Source: FEB-25 sp963776795 (lineage in GTDB: Bacteria; Chloroflexota; Anaerolineae; Anaerolineales; UBA4823). From it: 64,000 nt of DNA. Shown piece after piece: positions 8,527 to 18,279 of this stretch (its first letter is position 1; each line of letters opens with the position of its first letter). The DNA lies in contig CAVZNX010000013.1 of NCBI GenBank assembly GCA_963776795.1, positions 1,449,686-1,513,685 on the forward strand, given 5' to 3'. The notes beneath the pieces are model-generated. The model was given only the letters and a program-made list of their open reading frames with translations. It had not been told where the DNA came from and ran no database searches. Position numbers and translations under genes: made by a program.

Positions 8527-10638
8527 ATGGCTAAAAAATCAACAACTACTATGCATAATCTACTGAGCCAGATGACCCTGGACGAAAAAATCGGCCAGCT
8601 GAACCAACCTAACCTGGGTGAAACCAACGACTACACCCCAATCCGACAAGGAAAAGTTGGCTCATTGATCATCGCATCGGGGGCACTGACCGGACAGGAC
8701 CAGAACCGATCGGTGGGGGTTGAACAAGCCAACCACCTTCAACAAGCCGCGATGGAATCGCGCTTGAAAATCCCACTTATCTTTGGTCGGGACGTCATCC
8801 ATGGCTGCCGGACGATCTTCCCCATCCCGCTGGCCCAGGCGGCTGCTTTCAGCCCCGACCTGGCAGAAGCGGCTGCCAGCATAGCCGCCATGGAAGCAAC
8901 AGCTGGAGGGGTTAAGTGGACCTTCGCACCCATGCTTGATATCGCCCGCGACCCGCGTTGGGGCAGGGTGGCAGAAGGCAACGGCGAAGACCCTTACCTG
9001 GGTAGCCAAATGGCGACTGCTTTGGTGCGGGGATACCAGGGTGATGATATGGGCCATCCAGAAAAGCTGGTGGCTTGCGCCAAACACTATGTGGGGTATG
9101 GCTCTGCCGAAGGCGGCCGTGATTACGAAAACGGAGAGATTTCGGAGCCAACCTTGAGAGATATCTACCTACCCCCTTTTGAGAGCGCAGTTCGAGCTGG
9201 GGTTGCCACAGTCATGTCGGCATTCATCGACTTGAACGGCATCCCGGCCACCTCCAACGGCCGCTTGCTGACTGAAATCTTGCGGGGTGAGTGGGGTTTT
9301 GATGGATTTGTCGTCTCGGATTGGGATTCAGTTGCAGAATTGATCAACCATGGGATAACCGAAGACAGGGCGGGGGCTGCCTGTATTGCCCTGCAGGCTG
9401 GGGTGGACATGGATATGGCCAGTGGAGCGTACGCTGAAACGCTGATGGCTAGCTTGCAGGCTGGCAGGATATCCATGCAGGAGATCGATCAGGCTGTGCT
9501 GCGTATCCTACAGGTCAAGCAACATGCAGGGCTGTTCGAACAGCCCTATACCGACCCATCCCGCTTATCGCGCCAGATCCTGACCAGTAAGTCTCGCCAG
9601 CTTGCCCGCCAATTTGGGCGCGAGTGCATGGTGCTGTTGAAAAACGAGCGTGAGACCCTTCCTTTGCACGATACTCGAAAGATTTTGGTAGCAGGGAAGT
9701 TTATCAACGCCCGAAGCGAGTTGTATGGCACCTGGTCTCCCGATGCCCAGGCTGAGGATGCTGTTCCTCTTCAAGAGGCACTCAAGGAAGTTGCCCCAAA
9801 TGACGTGAGCCTGTGGTTCACAGAGGATATCGACCGGGCCCAGGAATTGGCTCAACAGGCGGACGTGGTTGTGCTCTTGCTGGGAGAAATCCCATCCCGC
9901 TCGGGTGAGAATGCCAACCTGAGCGACTTGTGCCTGCCAGCTGACCAGGCTGATTGGGTGGACAAGATGGCCGCCTCAGGTAAACCGGTGGTGCTGGTCA
10001 TATTTGCAGGCCGCCCGCTTGTGCTCACCCGCCAGACAACACAGGTGCAGGCTATCCTGTATGCCTGGCACCCAGGAATCGAAGGCGGCGCTGCCCTGGC
10101 TGAGATCCTGTTCGGGGTGCATGCGCCAATGGGCCGATTGCCGATAACATTTCCACGGGCGACCGGTCAGGTACCGATCTACTACAACCATAAAAACTCC
10201 GGGCGCCCAATCGCCAGCGAAGGTTGGTTCAGCCGGCGTTATCTAGACCTGCCGAACACACCGCTGTTCCCGTTCGGTTTTGGCCTGGATTACACCACAT
10301 TCACTTACACAAACATACAGCTCAGCCACAACGCACTGCGCGATCAGTTAACCATCAGCGCGGAGGTTACCAACACTGGCAAGTACCCCGGCAACACTCT
10401 CACTCAGCTGTATGTGCGAGACCTGGTGGGATCGATCAGCCGCCCGGTGCGGGAGCTAAAGGGCTTCCAACGGATCTCGTTACAACCTGGAGAAACACAG
10501 CATGTGCGGTTTACGCTATCAGAAGATCAGCTGGCTTTCACCCGCCTCGACGGTACCCGGGGTAGCGAGCCAGGACGATACCGAGTATGGATCGCCCCCG
10601 ACAGCGCGTCCGGGATCAGTGCTGACTTTATGATCTAA
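8527..10638 (+). CDS. Glycoside hydrolase family 3 beta-glucosidase
   Basis: 703 aa, full length for a three-domain GH3: N-terminal (alpha/beta)8 barrel (about 10-310), the (alpha/beta)6 sandwich (about 350-570) and a C-terminal Fn3-like domain (about 615-700). The catalytic nucleophile is the Asp of VVSDWDS (~265). KHYVGYGSAEGGRDY and GRDVIHG are typical substrate-pocket motifs of the bglX branch. No signal peptide, so it probably hydrolyses imported oligosaccharides (beta-glucosides, possibly beta-xylosides) in the cytoplasm. The ribosome site is weak. It is convergent with gnd and shares its terminator. Confidence 0.95.
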   Translation: MAKKSTTTMHNLLSQMTLDEKIGQLNQPNLGETNDYTPIRQGKVGSLIIASGALTGQDQNRSVGVEQANHLQQAAMESRLKIPLIFGRDVIHGCRTIFPIPLAQAAAFSPDLAEAAASIAAMEATAGGVKWTFAPMLDIARDPRWGRVAEGNGEDPYLGSQMATALVRGYQGDDMGHPEKLVACAKHYVGYGSAEGGRDYENGEISEPTLRDIYLPPFESAVRAGVATVMSAFIDLNGIPATSNGRLLTEILRGEWGFDGFVVSDWDSVAELINHGITEDRAGAACIALQAGVDMDMASGAYAETLMASLQAGRISMQEIDQAVLRILQVKQHAGLFEQPYTDPSRLSRQILTSKSRQLARQFGRECMVLLKNERETLPLHDTRKILVAGKFINARSELYGTWSPDAQAEDAVPLQEALKEVAPNDVSLWFTEDIDRAQELAQQADVVVLLLGEIPSRSGENANLSDLCLPADQADWVDKMAASGKPVVLVIFAGRPLVLTRQTTQVQAILYAWHPGIEGGAALAEILFGVHAPMGRLPITFPRATGQVPIYYNHKNSGRPIASEGWFSRRYLDLPNTPLFPFGFGLDYTTFTYTNIQLSHNALRDQLTISAEVTNTGKYPGNTLTQLYVRDLVGSISRPVRELKGFQRISLQPGETQHVRFTLSEDQLAFTRLDGTRGSEPGRYRVWIAPDSASGISADFMI

Positions 10639-10702
10639 CACTTGCTTGTAACTTTAGAATCGTATTTGGTCACAAACGGTATTTCAGGTATAAGTAAATT
10701 TA

Positions 10703-10734
10703 AAACTCCTATCCTGCCGGCGCATAGGAGTTTT
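10703..10734. terminator. Bidirectional terminator between GH3 and gnd
   Basis: AAAACTCCTAT pairs with ATAGGAGTTTT around a GC-rich loop. The A and T tracts on both sides fit termination of the GH3 gene (plus) and gnd (minus). Confidence 0.85.
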
Positions 10735-10754
10735 AATAATATAGCGAGGCTGGT

Positions 10755-12221
10755 TTATGGCTTTTTCCAGACGGTCGAGGTCACCTCACCACCGTGGCCA
10801 GTCCAGTTGGTATGGTAATACTCGCCGCGCGGGCTGTCCACCCGCTGGTAGGTGTGGGCACCGAAGTAATCTCGCTGGGCTTGCAGCAGGTTAGCAGGCA
10901 GGCGCTCGTGGCGGTACCCATCGAAGAATGACAGGGCGCTGGACATAGCCGGGATGGGAATCCCGCCCGAAGCCGCGTCAGCCACCACCCGGCGCCAACC
11001 TTGCTGGGCTTCCGTAATCCTGGCAATGAAGTATGGAGCAAGCAACAAATTTTCCAGGTCGGGGTCAGCCTCGAAGGCCTCCTTGATCCTGCCTAGGAAA
11101 GCGGAGCGGATGATGCACCCACCTCTCCACATCAGGGCAATCCCCCCGTAATTAAGGTTCCACTGGTATTGCTGTGCAGCTGCCCGGAAGAGCATATACC
11201 CCTGGGTGTAGGAGATGAGCTTGGAAGCAAACACAGCTTGCTCAAGGTCGCGGATAAAACTAGCTGGGTCAGCCTTGATCCGGCCATGCGGCCCGGACAG
11301 TACTGCAGATGCCTTTGTACGCTCGTCTTTGAGGGAGGAGAGCGCCCGGCCAAACACGGCTTCGACCACCATGGTCAGCGGCACCCCCAGGTCGAGGGCA
11401 GAAATGCCCGTCCACTTGCCGGTTCCTTTTTGCTCAGCTACATCCAGGATCTTATCTATCAGGGGCTGACCATCCTGGTCTTTATATGCCAGGATGTCGC
11501 CGGTGATCTCGATTAAATATGATTCTAGGTTTCCAGCATTCCAGCCTTTGAGCACTTCTGATATTGCCTCAGCTGACATCCCCAGGCCTTCATGCATCAG
11601 CTGGTAAGCCTCACAGATCAGCTGCATATCGCCGTACTCGATGCCGTTGTGGACCATTTTGACATAATGGCCGGCCCCATTTTCGCCCACCCAATCGCAG
11701 CATGCATCTTCTCCCCCATCACGGCGTTTCACCTTGGCGGCGATCGCCTGGAAGATTGGCTTGATGTGAGGCCAGGCTGCGGGTGAACCCCCGGGCATGA
11801 GGGATGGTCCATGCCGGGCACCTTCTTCGCCGCCAGAAACGCCCGTGCCGACGAAGTAGAGGCCTTTCGATTCGACGTAGGCTGTACGCCGTATGGTATC
11901 GGCATAATTGGAGTTCCCACCATCAATGATGATGTCGCCTGGTTCAAGCTGCGGCAGCAACAGCTCAATAATATCGTCTACCGGTTTACCAGCCTGGACC
12001 ATCAGCATCACCAGCCTCGGCTTGTTTAAACTTTCAACCAGCTCTTTCAACGAGTGGGTGCCGACCACCTGCGTCCCACGTGCCGGACCGTTCAGGAAAT
12101 CATCCACCTTCGAGGTGGTGCGGTTGAACACGGCTACCTTAAAGCCGTGATCATTCATGTTCATCACCAGGTTTTGGCCCATCACTGCCAAACCGATTAA
12201 ACCGATATCTGCCTCAGCCAT
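10755..12221 (-). CDS. gnd: 6-phosphogluconate dehydrogenase, NADP-dependent, decarboxylating
   Basis: 488 aa, the length of the long (dimeric) class. It converts 6-phosphogluconate to ribulose 5-phosphate and CO2 in the oxidative pentose phosphate pathway. The Rossmann motif GLAVMGQNL sits at residue 10, NRT after strand 2 fits NADP binding, and the signature VSGGEEGARHGPSLMPGG lies near 128. The catalytic Lys is in HYVKMVHNGIEYGD (~185). CAGGAG precedes the ATG. Stands alone on the minus strand. Confidence 0.97.
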   Translation of the reverse strand: MAEADIGLIGLAVMGQNLVMNMNDHGFKVAVFNRTTSKVDDFLNGPARGTQVVGTHSLKELVESLNKPRLVMLMVQAGKPVDDIIELLLPQLEPGDIIIDGGNSNYADTIRRTAYVESKGLYFVGTGVSGGEEGARHGPSLMPGGSPAAWPHIKPIFQAIAAKVKRRDGGEDACCDWVGENGAGHYVKMVHNGIEYGDMQLICEAYQLMHEGLGMSAEAISEVLKGWNAGNLESYLIEITGDILAYKDQDGQPLIDKILDVAEQKGTGKWTGISALDLGVPLTMVVEAVFGRALSSLKDERTKASAVLSGPHGRIKADPASFIRDLEQAVFASKLISYTQGYMLFRAAAQQYQWNLNYGGIALMWRGGCIIRSAFLGRIKEAFEADPDLENLLLAPYFIARITEAQQGWRRVVADAASGGIPIPAMSSALSFFDGYRHERLPANLLQAQRDYFGAHTYQRVDSPRGEYYHTNWTGHGGEVTSTVWKKP

Positions 12222-13121
12222 TTTCTACTCCTGTTCTCGGGCTAATCATATCACCCTCTGAGTGGCTTCATTGTTGTGATTCAAGCGCAGTTCACGATAC
12301 TGCCATACCCGAGATTTTACCAATTATTAGCAACAAAAAGCATACGCAAGCAATACCGCCTGGAAGATTACATTGCGTTAAGCAGCTCTCATGCCTGACA
12401 ACCCAGAACTGCGTCAGCTCAGGCAAACCAAACAATTCGTACCGGCTTTCGTGACCAGACGGCTGAGCGTTTACACAAGCAGGGATACGTGTACGGGCAT
12501 GCCCCAGCCACGTCAACCAAAATTCTGATTAATCTCGAATATAATTGTCGCGAACCTGAACAACAATCCGAACACGATAGTTCAGCCCTTGGTAACGACC
12601 TGATCCTCGGTAAAACAAGTGCGCAGGTAATACAAACCCAGCTCAAGAGGGTGTTAACTAAAATCATTTGTTATTCTCGTTTCACTTTTTTACTACATTG
12701 ATCTTGTGCGGTTCGGCGCTTGCCCAGGAGGCAGGCGCGGATGCTTTTGCCTGTAAAGATAGCCCCCCCGATGATTTGCTTGCAAAGCTAAATAAATACG
12801 TACCATCCTACACATCCGGTATGCTAACGGAGCCCAGTGAATGTGAACCGGGTTGAAGCATTTGAAATATTAATGAACCAATCGAGTATGGATAGAATGA
12901 AATGTTGACGTTCTGGGTGCTAAAATTATCGACTACTGGTGGAGTGAAGGAATGTTGGAGATACGCTCTTCCAAGCAGAAATAAAATCGGGTATTATCCT
13001 ACCTGATCATGAACATGACCAGCAGCTAAAGGCTGCCTTTAGTGATGAAGGTTAATAGAGCAAACAACTGTGGAAAAGTTCAGATCTTACGATCAAATAA
13101 ATACTAAAAGGAGTAAATATT
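12222..13121. other. Gene-poor 0.9-kb region with decayed coding fragments
   Basis: No convincing gene. Short open frames at 12489-12701 and 12668-12856 have no recognisable family; the latter begins with a signal-peptide-like stretch (LILCGSALAQEAGADA) but needs a TTG start and has no clear ribosome site. Around 12958-13050 short in-frame pieces separated by stops look like gene debris. The region may be a decayed gene or an old insertion scar. Confidence 0.5.
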
Positions 13122-13670
13122 ATGAGAGGTAGACGTGATGAACGGCAAGACGACCGCCAGCTTGGCAGACCAGGTGGCGGTGCTAACCATTACCAGATGC
13201 GCCAGAAGATGGTCGCTATCGGGGATGACTTCTGGATCGAGAACGATCGCGGCGAGAAGGTGTACAAGTTAGATGGCAAGGCACTGCGTGTTCGCCAAAC
13301 CCTGATCTTCGAAGATGCCCATGGGAATGAGCTGTGCAAGATCCAGGAACGCATGTTACGGATCAAGGACAGCATGGAAATCGAAGGCCCACACGGTGAG
13401 CAACTCGCCATGGTCAAGAAAGCCCTGATCACCCCCGTGCGCGAGCGCTGGGTGGTCAAGATCAAGGGTGGACCTGATCTGGATGTGCAAGGAAACATCC
13501 TTGACCACGAATATAGCATTGGTGAAGGTCGCAACAAGGTGGCAGAAGTTTCAAAAAAATGGTTCCGCCTGCGCGATACCTATGGGGTCTCTATCGATCC
13601 CGGCCAGGACGATGCGTTAATCCTGGCGGTAACCGTCTGCATTGACGAGATGGCCCATGGCGGCCGCTAG
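13122..13670 (+). CDS. LURP-one-related (LOR/Tubby-like) family protein, copy 1
   Basis: 182 aa with AAAAGGAG seven bases before the ATG. After an Arg/Asp-rich N-terminus (residues 1-18) it follows the LOR beta-barrel pattern: MRQKMVAIGDDFWIEN, KALRVRQTLIFED, RERWVVKIKGG and WFRLRDTYGVSI. The fold is shared with Tubby C-terminal domains and phospholipid scramblases; bacterial roles are not established. First of four tightly spaced plus-strand genes (LOR, small membrane protein, DUF6325, SHOCT). A very similar copy lies on the minus strand at 46404-46964. Confidence 0.9.
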   Translation: MRGRRDERQDDRQLGRPGGGANHYQMRQKMVAIGDDFWIENDRGEKVYKLDGKALRVRQTLIFEDAHGNELCKIQERMLRIKDSMEIEGPHGEQLAMVKKALITPVRERWVVKIKGGPDLDVQGNILDHEYSIGEGRNKVAEVSKKWFRLRDTYGVSIDPGQDDALILAVTVCIDEMAHGGR

Positions 13671-13736
13671 GCGCTGTGGTATTTTTCTGGACGCCATTTA
13701 TATAAAACAATCAAACTACTAAAAGGAGAAAAATAA

Positions 13737-14039
13737 ATGCCCTGTCTATTCGCGCTTTTCGCTGGAATGTTCCCCCGCCTGGCGGACATTTTCATCTGGA
13801 TCGCCCGCCCGAACCAATTCATGCTCGCTTTCAATGGCAAGTGGTGGTGGCCTGTCCTGGGAATCATCTTCCTGCCATTCACAACCTTGATGTGGGTGAT
13901 CTTATCCTGGGGTGTGGGTGGAATTAATGGATGGGATTGGTTATGGGTAATCCTGGCGGTATTCCTTGATATTTCACATTATGCTCACACTGCCTACAAT
14001 AACCGCAATGCGATTCCGGGCTACACCCCTGCAGCGTAA
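13737..14039 (+). CDS. Conserved ~100-aa membrane protein of the LOR/DUF6325 module, copy 1
   Basis: 100 aa with AAAAGGAG upstream. It has two or three hydrophobic segments: residues 1-25, about 37-58 (WWWPVLGIIFLPFTTLMWVI) and about 67-85. PRLADIFIWIARP, the WWWPVLG block and HYAHTAYNNRNAIPGY are nearly unchanged in the paralogue at 45608-45925, so these are the constrained parts. I do not recognise a named family. Inner-membrane location is inferred; function unknown. Lies 66 bp after the LOR gene and probably in the same transcript. Confidence 0.8.
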   Translation: MPCLFALFAGMFPRLADIFIWIARPNQFMLAFNGKWWWPVLGIIFLPFTTLMWVILSWGVGGINGWDWLWVILAVFLDISHYAHTAYNNRNAIPGYTPAA

Positions 14040-14171
14040 TCACAGTAAAAACACCAACGAAGGCAGAACCTGGAATTATCTCGATCAGATTTGACCTAGG
14101 GTAATTGGAGAGGTGGGTCGTTGAATAAACGCCCCTCCTAGGAAAATTGAATAAATCGGAGGAAAAGTCAA

Positions 14172-14603
14172 ATGATAAAACATGGACCGGTTGATGTCAT
14201 CGTACTGGCTTCGGGAGCACCGAAATTCGATGGCAGCATACTCAAAGAAATAGAAAAGCAGGTCTCCAAAGGGACGATCCGCGTATTGGATGCCCTGATC
14301 CTCGTGAAGAACGAGACAGGGGTACGCATGTCCATTGATATTGAAGACCTGCCGGCTGAAGATAAAGCCTCGCTGGGATTCGTTGAAACCGCAACGCGCG
14401 GCCTGTTTGACAGCACCGACGCCGACATTTTCTGGGAAGGCATGGTGCCTGGCTCGGCCGTGGTCGCCCTGGCGATCGAACATGCCTGGGCGGTTGACCT
14501 GGCCAATGCCATTTTGGCAAATGGTGCAGAAGTCGCATTGAATTTCCGCGTCCCTGCCCTTATCGTTGATGAGGCATATGCCTCGTTAAATACAGGTGTG
14601 TAA
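14172..14603 (+). CDS. DUF6325 family protein, copy 1
   Basis: 143 aa with GGAGG before the ATG. The order GPVDVIVL, (I)LKEIEKQVSKGTIRVLDALILVK and AVVALAIEHAWAVDLANAILANGAEV matches the alpha/beta pattern of DUF6325 proteins, which often sit next to SHOCT-domain genes. No catalytic motif is visible and no function is established. It ends 12 bp before the SHOCT gene. Two relatives lie in the island (41659-42084 and 44976-45425). Confidence 0.82.
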   Translation: MIKHGPVDVIVLASGAPKFDGSILKEIEKQVSKGTIRVLDALILVKNETGVRMSIDIEDLPAEDKASLGFVETATRGLFDSTDADIFWEGMVPGSAVVALAIEHAWAVDLANAILANGAEVALNFRVPALIVDEAYASLNTGV

Positions 14604-14615
14604 AAGGAGGTAAAA

Positions 14616-14942
14616 ATGCCAGGATTAGTTCGAGGAATGGCGCGGACAGCTGCCGTGGTTGGGACAGCTACCGCTACAAGGAATGCAGTCAACCGCCGCC
14701 AGGCTGATAAAAATGCCCAGGCATATGCAAGCGCTATGAATGCAGCCACTGCTCAACAACCACCCCAACAATCCGCTCCACCGCCACCCCAGGAGCAGTA
14801 CGCCCCGCCAGCTCCAGAGTATGTACAAGCCCCGCAGGATGATGTAATCACGCAGCTGGAGCGATTGGGTGCACTCAAAGCGCAAGGGATCTTGACTGAA
14901 GAAGAATTCCAGGTTCAGAAGGCTAAACTGCTCGGGTCGTAA
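14616..14942 (+). CDS. SHOCT domain-containing protein, copy 1
   Basis: 108 aa with AAAGGAGG upstream. A basic, small-residue N-terminus (RGMARTAAVVGTATATRNAVNRR) is followed by a Gln/Pro-rich linker (about 50-75) and a C-terminal SHOCT motif (ITQLERLGALKAQGILTEEEFQVQKAKLL). SHOCT is a short oligomerisation or binding helix pair found at protein ends. Directly after DUF6325, completing the four-gene module; the paralogue is at 44608-44952. Confidence 0.88.
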   Translation: MPGLVRGMARTAAVVGTATATRNAVNRRQADKNAQAYASAMNAATAQQPPQQSAPPPPQEQYAPPAPEYVQAPQDDVITQLERLGALKAQGILTEEEFQVQKAKLLGS

Positions 14943-15352
14943 ATATCACTCCACCGGGCTGGGTAAGCACACGCTACCTGTAAGCATCAACAGGAATGTT
15001 GGATGTGTTTTCCCAGCCTCCAGTGAGAGGACTGTGTCACGCTGGATAGGTCCGTGGTCAAGCGAACCCACCGGCTTCTCAAGGTGACCAGGCAGCTCAA
15101 GTGCTCAATGAGTACGGGCCAAAGAAGGGTTAGCAGCTGTAAAAGCCAAACAACTGGCCAGCTAAAGAGCGCGACCAATTTAAAAAGACGATGACTATTG
15201 AATTGAGTATCTGATATAGCCTTCGCCTCAATCTAGAAATGAGTTTCCCAAACTATCCGCTTCACCAGCGAACTGGCATACAGATCGTTGGTGAAGCGGA
15301 TTTGGAAATGAGATCACAAAAAGACATATCTTTACATTGTGTGAGGTGCTAA
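14943..15352. other. Intergenic region upstream of MFS exporter
   Basis: About 410 bp without a gene. It holds a long inverted repeat at 15255-15301 (listed separately) about 50 bp before the MFS start. No RNA gene recognised. Confidence 0.6.
15255..15301. promoter_or_regulatory. Long inverted repeat upstream of MFS gene
   Basis: ATCCGCTTCACCA at the left pairs perfectly with TGGTGAAGCGGAT at the right; one mismatch is followed by three more pairs (CGA/TCG), around a ~13-nt centre. There is no T run, and it lies 52 bp before the MFS start. Each half could be a regulator half-site, or the transcript could form a stable hairpin in the leader. I cannot tell which. Confidence 0.6.
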
Positions 15353-16953
15353 GTGAGTTCAGCAACAATCGCAGCTAAACCAGTCAAGGTAAGTGCTCCG
15401 GCACAGGCTGGCCTAGTGCTTGCCACGCTTATTCTGATCGCAGCCGTGGCCAATTTACCATTGGCCATGGCCAATGTAGCCCTGCCGTCCATTGCGGCGG
15501 CCTTCAACGCGTCCCAAACGCAGCTCAACCTGGTGGCCGTGGCTTATTCCCTTGGCCTGGCATGCTCGGTGCTGTGGCTTGGCGCCCTCGGAGATCGTTA
15601 TGGCCGCAAACAGATAGCCATCCTGGGCGTGGCCCTGGCGATCCCAGCCGCGCTGGTATCAGGCCTCGCCCCGACCATCCAGGTGCTTATTGTTGGACGA
15701 TTGTTCGGTGGCTTTGCAGCTGGAATGGCTTACCCAACCACGCTGGCACTAATTGCCGCGCTTTGGGAACCCGGACCAGAACGCACTCGTTCAATTGCCC
15801 TTTGGGCAGCCATCGGTGGTGCTATCAGCGCCACGGGTCCATTACTGTCTGGATTACTGCTGACGGCTTTCCCATGGAACTCAATTTTCTTCGTCGTACT
15901 GCCACTGGCAGTGCTCGCCCTATTCATGGCTATTAAATATCTGCCTTCATATGTCAACGAAACCAGCGAGAAGGTCGATAATCTGGGGGGCATTTTCTCG
16001 GTGATCCTGGTTGGCTCGCTCATCCTGGCGATCAACTTTGCACCTGTCCCCAGTATGAACACCCTTGTACTCGGCTTGTTCGTTATCACGGTGATTGCAT
16101 TAGCCCTCTTCGTGATCCGGCAGCGAAAAGCTGAGAATCCTCTATACGATCTGAAAGTCGCCGCACGTCCCACATTTTGGGTGGCAGCCGTAGGCGGCAT
16201 CATCGTCTTTGGCTCGCTCATGGGTGCCATGTTCATCGGTCAACAGTTCCTGCAGAACGTTTTAGGGTATTCAACCGTCAGCGCCGGGTTTGCCATTCTG
16301 CCAGCTGCCTTATTCATGATCATCGTCGCACCTCGTTCGGCGAAGCTGGTCGAAACACGCGGGGCGCGCTTCACGCTGCTCGCAGGTTACCTATTTGTTC
16401 TGCTCGGCTTTGTTACCATGCTCTTCTTATGGATGAAGGGATACCCTACTGGAAAGTTGCATTAGGATATTCCTTGGTGGGGATCGGGGTTGGCCTGGCC
16501 GGCACCCCGGCGTCGCGATCATTGACTGCTTCCGTCCCGGTAAAGCGAGTTGGCATGGCATCTGCCACGGCTGACCTACAGCGAGACCTGGGTGGGGCGT
16601 TAATGCAATCGATCTTCGGTGCGTTACTTGCGGCTGGATATGCAGCCACAATGGCAACTGCCTTGGCAAGCTACCCAGATGCCGCAGAAGTTCCCAGCAC
16701 AGTCAGCAATGCCCTGGCAATGTCTTATGCTGGAGCACAATCGGTTGCGGCAGAATACCCCCAGTATGCCAGCCAGATTACGTCTGCAGCAAAGGCATCA
16801 TTCCTGGCGGGTGATGCGTACGCCTATATGGCTGGCATTATCGCGGTACTCATTGGGGCAGCCTTAGTATTCTACTTATACCCAAAGCGTGAAGAAGAAC
16901 ATAAATTACTCAACCAGTATCATGCAGAAGATGAGCCATCGGCAATGACTTGA
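15353..16953 (+). CDS. MFS transporter, DHA2 (EmrB/QacA-like, 14-TM) type, frame interrupted by 1-nt deletion
   Basis: The GTG start at 15353 is preceded by GAGGTG. The first frame (15353-16465) encodes TM1 to about TM11 with the A-type loop LGALGDRYGRKQ and PAALVSGLAPT. The second frame continues as GIPYWKVALGYSLVGIGVGLAGTPASRS to a stop at 16953. Adding one G to the GGG at 16438-16440 restores a ~533-aa protein. DHA2 members export drugs or lipophilic compounds with proton antiport. The shift is either real inactivation or an assembly error. Downstream of the four-gene module on the same strand, possibly separately controlled by the 15255 inverted repeat. Confidence 0.88.
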
Positions 16954-16989
16954 TGGCTAAAAAGCCACAATTCTATGATGGATGATTAA

Positions 16990-17922
16990 ATGACCACAAC
17001 AACTCAACAAAAACCACAACGCAATCCATCGTTTTTAGCCGGGATCCTACCCATTAATCGAGGTCTGGTCTCGAGTAATATCATCGCAGGGATCACCCTG
17101 GCCGCTTTAGCCATCCCCGAGGTGATGGGATACACCAAGATCGCAGGGATGCCCGTAGTTACCGGTCTATACACCATCTTAATCTCGATGGCGCCATACG
17201 CATTATTCGGCGCTTCACGCCACCTGGTAGTTGGAGCTGACTCAGCCACAGCGGCAATCATGGCAGCCGGGCTGGCTGGTTTAGCGACCACCGCCTCGCC
17301 AGAGTACATCGCCTATGCCGGAATCCTGGCCCTAATGGCCGCATTTTTTCTGTTTTTGGCGCGGCTGATCAAGCTGGGATCCTTAGCAGATTTCCTGTCT
17401 CAAACCGTGTTAATCGACTTTATAACCGGCGTGGGCATCCAGGTGGCGATCGTTCTTTCGCTGCTGATCCATACCCGGCATGGCTATCAACCGAAGAACT
17501 CTGTGCTTGAAGTTGATACGACCGGAAAACCACACATGGTGCCAGTCAGCGAGCATACGCAAGCTATCCAAGGCTTAATGATCTACCGCTTCCACCATAG
17601 TGCTTATTACGCCAATGCTGAGCTATTATCACAAGAAGTATTGGATCTGGTCAACACGGCCCAACCACTTCTGGCGTGGTTCTGGGTCGATGCGACTGCG
17701 ATGGATGACATCGACTTTTCGGCTGCAGCCACGCTGCGCGAGCTTTATTACACCCTGAAGGAAAAAGGCGTCCGGTTGGTATTGGCGGAGGTCAGTGATT
17801 CGGTCCGGACTCAATTGGAGCGATCTGAGCTAATTGATCTGGTCGGCAAGGATGCAATTTACAAGGACATAACTGATACCGAAGATTCCTTCCGAACTGC
17901 ACAGGCAAACCGGAAACAATAA
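16990..17922 (+). CDS. SulP-family protein with internal deletion (N-terminal TM segments fused to STAS domain)
   Basis: 310 aa where a SulP anion transporter has ~560. Residues 1-155 match the SulP start (LPINRGLVSSNIIAGITLAALAIPEVMGYTKIAGMP, then the GASRHLVVGADSA loop). The sequence then jumps within a membrane helix to the final helix and loop (SLLIHTRHGYQPKN). A normal cytoplasmic STAS domain follows (about 180-300, MIYRFHHSAYYANAE onwards). About 230 residues of core transport helices are missing with the frame preserved. Transport is therefore unlikely; it may be a relic or a membrane-tethered STAS protein. Lies 36 bp after the MFS gene, with no good ribosome site. Confidence 0.85.
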   Translation: MTTTTQQKPQRNPSFLAGILPINRGLVSSNIIAGITLAALAIPEVMGYTKIAGMPVVTGLYTILISMAPYALFGASRHLVVGADSATAAIMAAGLAGLATTASPEYIAYAGILALMAAFFLFLARLIKLGSLADFLSQTVLIDFITGVGIQVAIVLSLLIHTRHGYQPKNSVLEVDTTGKPHMVPVSEHTQAIQGLMIYRFHHSAYYANAELLSQEVLDLVNTAQPLLAWFWVDATAMDDIDFSAAATLRELYYTLKEKGVRLVLAEVSDSVRTQLERSELIDLVGKDAIYKDITDTEDSFRTAQANRKQ

Positions 17923-18279
17923 TTGACCTGGTGACGTCTCAAACTGGTGGCGAAACAAAAAATGCATCCCTAAACGAAGAACACCGGGCAGACAGACGAC
18001 CTAAAAAATCCGGTTTAGAAATCTCTACGGATCAACAGGTTATCCATGCAGAGATAACTCAAAATTCGCTGACAGACCTGCCTGCCTGGTGAGTAAACCT
18101 AGGAGCAGGTGTGTAGATGATGCATTTTAGGTTGGTGAGTCAAAGAATGGCGGAAACAATAGGTTAATGCCTGAAAAGAAAACAGCAACAAAGGTAATCG
18201 TGGGATCCAGCTCTGCGCCAAACGCGGCAGAACAATCCCATTTATCTAAAATCATGGAAGACTAAAAAAAGGAGAAAAA
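17923..18279. other. Intergenic region
   Basis: About 357 bp between the SulP relic and the META lipoprotein. I see no gene, terminator or repeat beyond a good ribosome site (AAAAAAAGGAG) at its end. Confidence 0.5.
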
